From Cryptosporangium aurantiacum (GTDB lineage: Bacteria > Actinomycetota > Actinomycetes > Mycobacteriales > Cryptosporangiaceae): 64,000 nucleotides of DNA. The number at the start of each line of letters is the position of its first letter. The first letter of the stretch is position 1. A program made the translations under genes and the position numbers. Positions 59,355 through 64,000 of this stretch are shown in pieces. The stretch lies in contig NZ_FRCS01000001.1 in assembly GCF_900143005.1 (NCBI RefSeq), forward strand, positions 1,178,001 to 1,242,000. Reading direction: 5' to 3'. Under the pieces are notes generated by a model. That model ran no database searches and had not been told where the DNA came from. It worked only from the letters and a program-made list of their open reading frames with translations.

Positions 59355-60422
59355 GTGACTGAGACAACCACTCCGGCCGGCGACGCGATCACGGTGACCG
59401 GGACCGCGCAGCAGCTGGCCTGGCGCGACCGGATCCTCCCGCCGGTCGAGCGGGTCCGTCCCGGCCTGTGGTCGGTGCCCACGGCCATGCCGCACAACCC
59501 GCTGCGGTACGTGCTCACCTACCTGATCGAGACGAAGAGCGGGCTGGCGCTGGTCGACACCGGCTGGCCGAGCGAGGACGCCTGGCAGGGCTTGGTGGAC
59601 GGCGTCCGGGAGACCGGGCACGAGCTCGCGGACATCGACACCGTGATCGTCACCCACTTCCACGGCGACCACTTCGGACTGGCCGGCCGGGTCCGCGAGG
59701 TCTCGGGCGCCCGGGTGGCGATGCACCGTCTGGACGCGACCGTGCTCCGCTCGTTCTCCTCGATCGAGAACTTCGTCGACACCGACCGGGAGTGGCTCCG
59801 CCGCCGGGGCGTCCCGGATGAGGAGCAGCCCGAGATGCTGCCGCCGGTGGACGCCGAGGGCCCGCTCTGGGAGCAGGGCGAGGTCGACGTGCTGCTCGAG
59901 GACGGTGACCGGCCGATGGGGGCGGGCACGCCGCTGCGTGTGGTCTGGACGCCCGGCCACACGCCGGGGCACATCTGCCTGGCCCACTCCGACCACGACG
60001 TCCTGCTGACCGGTGACCACGTGCTGCCCCGGATCAGCCCGAACATCTCCTCGTCCCCGCTCGGTGACGAGGACACGCTCGGCCAGTTCTTGGACTCGCT
60101 GGCGCTGCTCGGCGACCTCGACGTCGCCGAGGTGCTGCCCGCTCACGAGTACCGGTTCGCCGGGCTTCCGGCGCGGGTCCGGCAGCTCCTCCGCCACCAC
60201 GAGCAGCGGCTGGACGAGATCCTCGCGAGGCTGGACGCCGGGGACGGCCCGACGACGGCGCAGGTGGCCGCGCAGCTCACCTGGTCACGACCGTGGGAGC
60301 AGAACCGCGGCTTCATCCGCCGGTCCGCGATCGGCGAGACCTACGCGCACCTCGTCCACCTGCAGCGGCGCGGGCTCGTCACCCCCGGTGCGGGCGCGGA
60401 GGACGCCTGGCGCCGGGTGTAG
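59355..60422 (+). CDS. MBL-fold metallo-hydrolase with a C-terminal winged-helix-like domain
   Basis: A 355-residue metallo-beta-lactamase-fold hydrolase. Metal ligands: THFHGDHFG (His101, His103, Asp105, His106), PGHTPGH (near 206), LTGDHVL (near 222) and PAHEY (near 262). The C-terminal 80 residues (LRHHEQRLDEILARLDAGDGPTTAQVAAQLTWSR and the rest) form the LACTB2-like winged helix common in this branch. Probable thioesterase, lactonase or nuclease; no neighbour narrows it down. GTG start at 59355. Confidence 0.92.
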   Translation: MTETTTPAGDAITVTGTAQQLAWRDRILPPVERVRPGLWSVPTAMPHNPLRYVLTYLIETKSGLALVDTGWPSEDAWQGLVDGVRETGHELADIDTVIVTHFHGDHFGLAGRVREVSGARVAMHRLDATVLRSFSSIENFVDTDREWLRRRGVPDEEQPEMLPPVDAEGPLWEQGEVDVLLEDGDRPMGAGTPLRVVWTPGHTPGHICLAHSDHDVLLTGDHVLPRISPNISSSPLGDEDTLGQFLDSLALLGDLDVAEVLPAHEYRFAGLPARVRQLLRHHEQRLDEILARLDAGDGPTTAQVAAQLTWSRPWEQNRGFIRRSAIGETYAHLVHLQRRGLVTPGAGAEDAWRRV

Positions 60423-60428
60423 GGCGCT

Positions 60429-61529
60429 TCAGGCCGGGAGACGCAGCTGCGCCCACTTCTCGCCGTCGGTCGTCGTCCAGTAGCGGCCGTCCTGCATGCC
60501 GGTGCCGAGTAGCCGGCCGCCGGTGGAGTCCAGTGCCCACAGCGCCGGGACCTCCTCGACGGCGTACGGTGCGGCCAGCTTCCGGCCCGGGACGAGGATC
60601 TGCACCCCGCCGTGCGAGTCGACGACCACCAGCCTGCCGTTGACCGCTGCGGCGTCCCGGCTGCCGCGCAGCGTCGAACCGCGGAGCGACCGCAGCTGCC
60701 AGGTGCGGCCGCCGTCGGTGGTGAGCGAGATCGCGGTCGGGCGGAGCAGGCTCTCCTCGTCCGCTCCGAAGACCAGCAGGTAGGCCGTCAGCCGGTCGAC
60801 GGCGGCGACCTGCACGAACGTCCGGGGCGGCGGTGGGAGCACCGGCGTCACCAGCTGCCAGCGGCCCGCCCACACCGCGACCTGGGCGTTGCCGCCGGTC
60901 GCCCAGACGCTGCCGTCCCGGGCGGCGGAGACCGAGATCGGCTGCCAGGAGGGCTGGTCGGGAAAGGCCGTCGGCTGTCCGGAGTCCGGCGCGTACCAGG
61001 CGAGCAGGCGCGGCGGCCGGGTCTTCTGCTGCTGGTCCGCCCGGGTGCCCGACGTCGTCCGCAGCCGGACCCCCGCGGGCGGCGTCCCCGGCGCGCGGAG
61101 CGCGTCGACGGCGAGACCTCGCCGCCAGGTGGCCCCGCTGTCCGTGCTCAGCCAGCGGCGCCTGCCGGCTTCCACGGTGACCGTGCGTGGTCCGACCGCG
61201 ATCAGGTGGACGCCGGTGTCGCGTCCCAGCTCGTCGACGGGCAACGCGGTTTCTTCCCAGGTCGCGCCGCCGTCGAGCGTCCGCCAGAACCGGGGGTCGC
61301 AGCGGGTCGGAGCGCCGCAGCGCGGCGTCAGCGCCCAGCCGTGCTGTTCGTCGGCGAACGCGACCTGGTTCGCGGTCGCGCTCCACCGGACCGGCTGGGG
61401 GTCGGGGTCCTCCGGCGCCGGCTTCGGGTCGGGGGCGAAGAGGGCGACCGACGCGGTCACGGCCGCGGCCGCGGCGACGAGCGCGGCCAGCAGGCCGTAG
61501 CGGCGGTGGGGGGACGGCGGTTCCGGCAC
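60429..61529 (-). CDS. Membrane-anchored Asp-box/BNR beta-propeller protein
   Basis: A 366-residue protein with one transmembrane helix (about residues 12-32) and a large extracellular part. Four Asp-box-type turns, TLDGGATW, STDSGATW, TTDGGRTW and TTDGEKW, mark blades of a sialidase/BNR-like propeller. No catalytic signature for a sialidase is visible, so it could be a substrate- or wall-binding module. Cysteines in RCGAPTRCDPR may form a disulfide. GTG start at 61529. Confidence 0.82.
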   Translation of the reverse strand: MPEPPSPHRRYGLLAALVAAAAAVTASVALFAPDPKPAPEDPDPQPVRWSATANQVAFADEQHGWALTPRCGAPTRCDPRFWRTLDGGATWEETALPVDELGRDTGVHLIAVGPRTVTVEAGRRRWLSTDSGATWRRGLAVDALRAPGTPPAGVRLRTTSGTRADQQQKTRPPRLLAWYAPDSGQPTAFPDQPSWQPISVSAARDGSVWATGGNAQVAVWAGRWQLVTPVLPPPPRTFVQVAAVDRLTAYLLVFGADEESLLRPTAISLTTDGGRTWQLRSLRGSTLRGSRDAAAVNGRLVVVDSHGGVQILVPGRKLAAPYAVEEVPALWALDSTGGRLLGTGMQDGRYWTTTDGEKWAQLRLPA

Positions 61530-61572
61530 GGTTCGATTGTCACCCCGGGCCGGGTCAGGAGGCCGTCGGTCG

Positions 61573-62286
61573 TCAGTCGTTCAGATAGTTGTAAATCGTG
61601 TATCGGCTCACGCCGAGCGCTTTGGCGGCGATTTCGACCGACTCCTTGATCAGGAAGAAGCCCCGGCTCTCCAGGTCCTTGACGACCCGGGTCTTGTCCG
61701 CCTTGGACATCGCGGCCACATCGACGCCGACGGTCGCGATCGCGCGGCGCAGCAGGTCCTCGGTGAGGTTCTCGACCGACGCGTAGAACGTCTCGGTCCG
61801 GTCGTGCCCGCTCACCGCCGGGGTGTCGACCAGCGCGGTGAGCAGGTCACGGGCCGCGACGAGCTGACCGATGTCCCGGTTGAGGCAGAGCGCGGCGACC
61901 GGGCGGTGGGCGTCGATCCCGCCGGAACCCTCGCCTCGCAGGAAGATCGTGGAGGAGCGGCAGACGATGCCGCCGGGCAGTTCGGTGCGGTACCCGATGA
62001 TGCTCTCCGGCGGATCGTCCTGCATCAGCAGGCGTAGCCCGAGGTCGGTGGCCGGTGCGCCGACCGTGCGGCCGCTCAGGCCCCCGGCGATCGCGACCAC
62101 CGAGTTCGGCAGCTTGCTCAGGTCGTGCAGGACGACCTCGACGCCGGGTCCGACGGCCTGCGCCAGTGGTTCGACCAGCGGCCGGTACGCGTCCACCACC
62201 CGGGCGGCGGCGGCCGCGAACTCCGGCGTGGCCCACGAGTCAGCCGACCGGGGCGTCTCAGCCGGGCCGGGCGCCTCAGCTGACAT
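61573..62286 (-). CDS. YheO-type PAS/HTH regulator (DauR-like)
   Basis: A 237-residue regulator: N-terminal YheO-like PAS-type domain, about residues 30-130 (VEPLAQAVGPGVEVVLHDLSKLPNSVVAIAGG), and a C-terminal helix-turn-helix (KTRVVKDLESRGFFLIKESVEIAAKALGVSRYTIYNYLND) typical of HTH_22. Relatives such as DauR respond to amino acids. Its start lies 11 bases inside the PLP dehydratase gene upstream, so the two form an operon and the regulator may respond to the amino acid that enzyme uses. Confidence 0.9.
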   Translation of the reverse strand: MSAEAPGPAETPRSADSWATPEFAAAAARVVDAYRPLVEPLAQAVGPGVEVVLHDLSKLPNSVVAIAGGLSGRTVGAPATDLGLRLLMQDDPPESIIGYRTELPGGIVCRSSTIFLRGEGSGGIDAHRPVAALCLNRDIGQLVAARDLLTALVDTPAVSGHDRTETFYASVENLTEDLLRRAIATVGVDVAAMSKADKTRVVKDLESRGFFLIKESVEIAAKALGVSRYTIYNYLND

Positions 62287-63253
62287 CGACGCCGAACCGG
62301 GAAGCCCAGGCCAGCACGTCCGCCACGGTCGCGTTACCACCGCAGAGCACGAGCCCGAGGCGGCAGTCACCGCCGGCCTGCTCGACGACCCGCCGGGCCG
62401 CGGGGAGCAGGCACCCGGCGGCCGGCTCGGTCCAGACCTTCGCGGCTTCGGCGATCTCCAGCGTCCCGCGGACCGCCTCGGCGTCGGTGACCACCAGGAC
62501 GTCGTCGACCAGCGCGCGCACGTGCGCGTAGGTCAGCGGCGCGACGGCGGGCGGGGAGAGCGTGGTGACGATCGACGTCGGCACGATCGGTATCGGACCA
62601 CCCGCCGCGAGCGCCCGCGCCATCGCGTCCGACCCCGCGGTCTCCACACCCCAGATCCGGACGCCCGGCCGCAGCGCGCGGATCGCCGCGGCGATCCCGC
62701 TGATCAGCCCACCGCCACCGATGCTCACCAGGACGTCGGTCAGCGCACCGGCGTCCTGCGCCAGCTCCCGGCCGACGGTGCCCTGACCGGCCACGACGTC
62801 CGGATCGTCGAACGGGTGGATCAGCGTCAAACCCTCGGCGCGCAGGCGCCCGCCGAGCGCGAACGCTTCGGTCACGTCGGTGGTGAGCTGGACGGTGGCG
62901 CCGTGCCGCTCGGCGAGTTCGACCGCGCGGCGGGGAGCGGAGCGCGGCATCACGATCGTCGCCTTGACGCCGAGTGAATCGGCCATCGCCGCGACCGCGA
63001 TGCCGTGGTTGCCGCCGCTCACCGCGACCACACCCGCGACGCGCTCGGCGTCGTCGAGCAGCCGCAGCTTCGCGGCCGCGCCACGGACCTTGAACGACCC
63101 GGTGCGCTGCAGCAGTTCGAGCTTCGCGGTGACCGGTACCCCGAGCAGTTCGCTCAGGCCGGTGCTCGGCACCGTCGGGGTACGGACGACGTCGCCCTCG
63201 ATGAGGCGCGCCGCAGCCTCGATCGCGGGGAGGTCTACGAGGTTTTCTGTCAC
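62276..63253 (-). CDS. PLP-dependent threonine/serine dehydratase-like enzyme
   Basis: A 325-residue fold-type II PLP enzyme. The lysine that forms the Schiff base is in QRTGSFKVRGAAAKL (about residue 55), the asparagine loop is SGGNHGIAVA, and the phosphate site is SIGGGGLISGIA. The C-terminus ends with GLVLCGGNATVADVLAW. It lacks the long regulatory domain of biosynthetic threonine deaminase, so it is probably a catabolic dehydratase or serine racemase. GTG start at 63253. It is coupled to the YheO-type regulator. Confidence 0.92.
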   Translation of the reverse strand: MTENLVDLPAIEAAARLIEGDVVRTPTVPSTGLSELLGVPVTAKLELLQRTGSFKVRGAAAKLRLLDDAERVAGVVAVSGGNHGIAVAAMADSLGVKATIVMPRSAPRRAVELAERHGATVQLTTDVTEAFALGGRLRAEGLTLIHPFDDPDVVAGQGTVGRELAQDAGALTDVLVSIGGGGLISGIAAAIRALRPGVRIWGVETAGSDAMARALAAGGPIPIVPTSIVTTLSPPAVAPLTYAHVRALVDDVLVVTDAEAVRGTLEIAEAAKVWTEPAAGCLLPAARRVVEQAGGDCRLGLVLCGGNATVADVLAWASRFGVDVS

Positions 63254-63298
63254 GTCAACAAACTGTAGATCATCTCCACACAGTGTTGAAGTCCCGGC

Positions 63299-64000
63299 TC
63301 AACGCCGGTGCGCGGCCTTCTCCGCGTACATCCGGGCGTCCGCCTGCGCGGCCAGCGCGTCGACGTCCCAGGGCCCCGGGCCGGACGTGACCGCGACACC
63401 GACGCTGACCCCGATCCGCAGCGGGCCGTCGTCGGTCGGCACCGGCCCGGTGAGCGCGGTGCGGACGCGGTGGGCGGCGGCCTCGGCCGCGTCCCGGTCG
63501 GCTCCCCGCAGCACGATGACGAACTCGTCGCCGCCCGTCCGGACCACGAGGTCGTCCGTCCCGACACACGTGCGCAGGCGGGACGCGACGGTCCGCAGCA
63601 CCGCGTCGCCGGTCGCGTGCCCGTAGGTGTCGTTGACGCCCTTGAACCCGTCCAGGTCGATCCCGAGCAGCGCACCGTTCCCCTGCAGGGCGGCGTCCCG
63701 GCTGTAGAGCAGCGCGCGGTTCGCCAGCCCGGTGAGCGCGTCGTGGGTCGCCTGGTACTGCAGCGCGTCCTGGGCGGCGGCCAGCGCCGCGACCTGCCGG
63801 TCGACGGCGGCGGTCTGGTTGCCGATCGTCCAGGCGACGAAGAAGCCGAGCACGGCAGCGAACACGAACCCGGTGATCGACGCCTCGGCAGCCGGGCCGA
63901 CGCGGGTGTGGTGTTCGGCCGTCGCGGCGAGGATCCCGGAGACCGAGGCGTACCCGGTCACACCGCACATCCACGTGAACACCGCACCCCGGCGACCGAA
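63299..64000 (-). CDS. GGDEF-domain diguanylate cyclase (N-terminus beyond the window)
   Basis: The frame is open to base 64000, so the N-terminus lies outside. At least two hydrophobic stretches (VTGYASVSGILAA and GFVFAAVLGFFVAWTI) precede a coiled linker (VDRQVAALAAAQDALQYQATHDALTGLANRAL) and a GGDEF domain with RTGGDEFVIVL. The catalytic signature is intact, so it should make cyclic di-GMP. In the place of the inhibitory RxxD motif there is glycine instead of arginine (GTDD), so product inhibition is probably absent. Confidence 0.88.
   Translation of the reverse strand, partial: FGRRGAVFTWMCGVTGYASVSGILAATAEHHTRVGPAAEASITGFVFAAVLGFFVAWTIGNQTAAVDRQVAALAAAQDALQYQATHDALTGLANRALLYSRDAALQGNGALLGIDLDGFKGVNDTYGHATGDAVLRTVASRLRTCVGTDDLVVRTGGDEFVIVLRGADRDAAEAAAHRVRTALTGPVPTDDGPLRIGVSVGVAVTSGPGPWDVDALAAQADARMYAEKAAHRR

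Noticed and set aside
1-64000. Search for tRNA, rRNA, insertion sequence or prophage genes
   Set aside because: No transposase, integrase or phage structural gene, and no tRNA or rRNA sequence was recognised by eye. A computed scan (tRNAscan, Rfam) would be needed to exclude small RNAs.

Overview
This is a chromosomal window from a very GC-rich actinobacterium. Coding density is extreme, GTG starts are common, codon third positions are strongly G/C, most adjacent genes in operons share a 4-base ATGA or GTGA overlap, and an IdeR/DtxR-type iron box, F420/flavin luciferase-like enzymes, a DUF222-HNH gene and a PASTA protein are present. A filamentous or Frankia/Cryptosporangium/Pseudonocardia-like actinomycete fits, but the genus cannot be fixed from the sequence. 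I saw no rRNA, tRNA, CRISPR array, prophage or insertion sequence. No stretch longer than about 300 bases lacks a gene or gene remnant.

Layout. 1-9 kb: a TetR regulator (cut by the window edge) divergent from an MFS exporter, an F420-type luciferase-like enzyme, an acyl-CoA synthetase coupled to a cyclase-family hydrolase, a decayed TSUP permease, a methyltransferase, two coupled luciferase-like (LLM) monooxygenases, and a DHA2 MFS exporter ending in a long hairpin. 10.3-29.7 kb: the most striking block. Three complete oligopeptide-type (Opp/Dpp) ABC importers flank one 131-bp divergent promoter region that carries a nested 48-bp palindrome. The leftward operon (about 12.4 kb) encodes two importers with an alpha/beta-hydrolase-like protein, an isopenicillin-N-synthase-type dioxygenase and a DUF427 protein between them, and ends in a fused scar of two LLM genes. 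The rightward operon encodes the third importer and an Eis-like acetyltransferase. 29.7-36 kb: a GntR/UTRA regulator divergent from a nucleoside importer of BMP type with a nucleoside hydrolase. 36-41.9 kb: an M20 peptidase, an FMN reductase with an HxlR regulator, an AAA NTPase, and an SfnB-type flavoenzyme with two carboxymuconolactone-decarboxylase-type proteins. 42-46 kb: a siderophore importer split around an iron box. 46-64 kb: mixed genes including DUF1684, a phytase-like lipoprotein, PASTA, DJ-1/LysR, a ferredoxin-reductase-like flavoprotein, a nonsense-interrupted HNH gene, an LLM/flavin-reductase pair, an acyl-CoA synthetase, GNAT, an MBL hydrolase, a YheO-type regulator with a PLP dehydratase, and a GGDEF protein open at the right edge.

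Taken together the region looks like nutrient scavenging. The peptide-type importers, LLM monooxygenases, SfnB-type enzyme and flavin reductases point to organosulfur or small amide/peptide substrates (inference). The nucleoside operon imports and cleaves nucleosides, and the iron operon takes up ferric siderophores. Four gene remnants (TSUP, two LLMs, HNH) show that the region is also losing genes.
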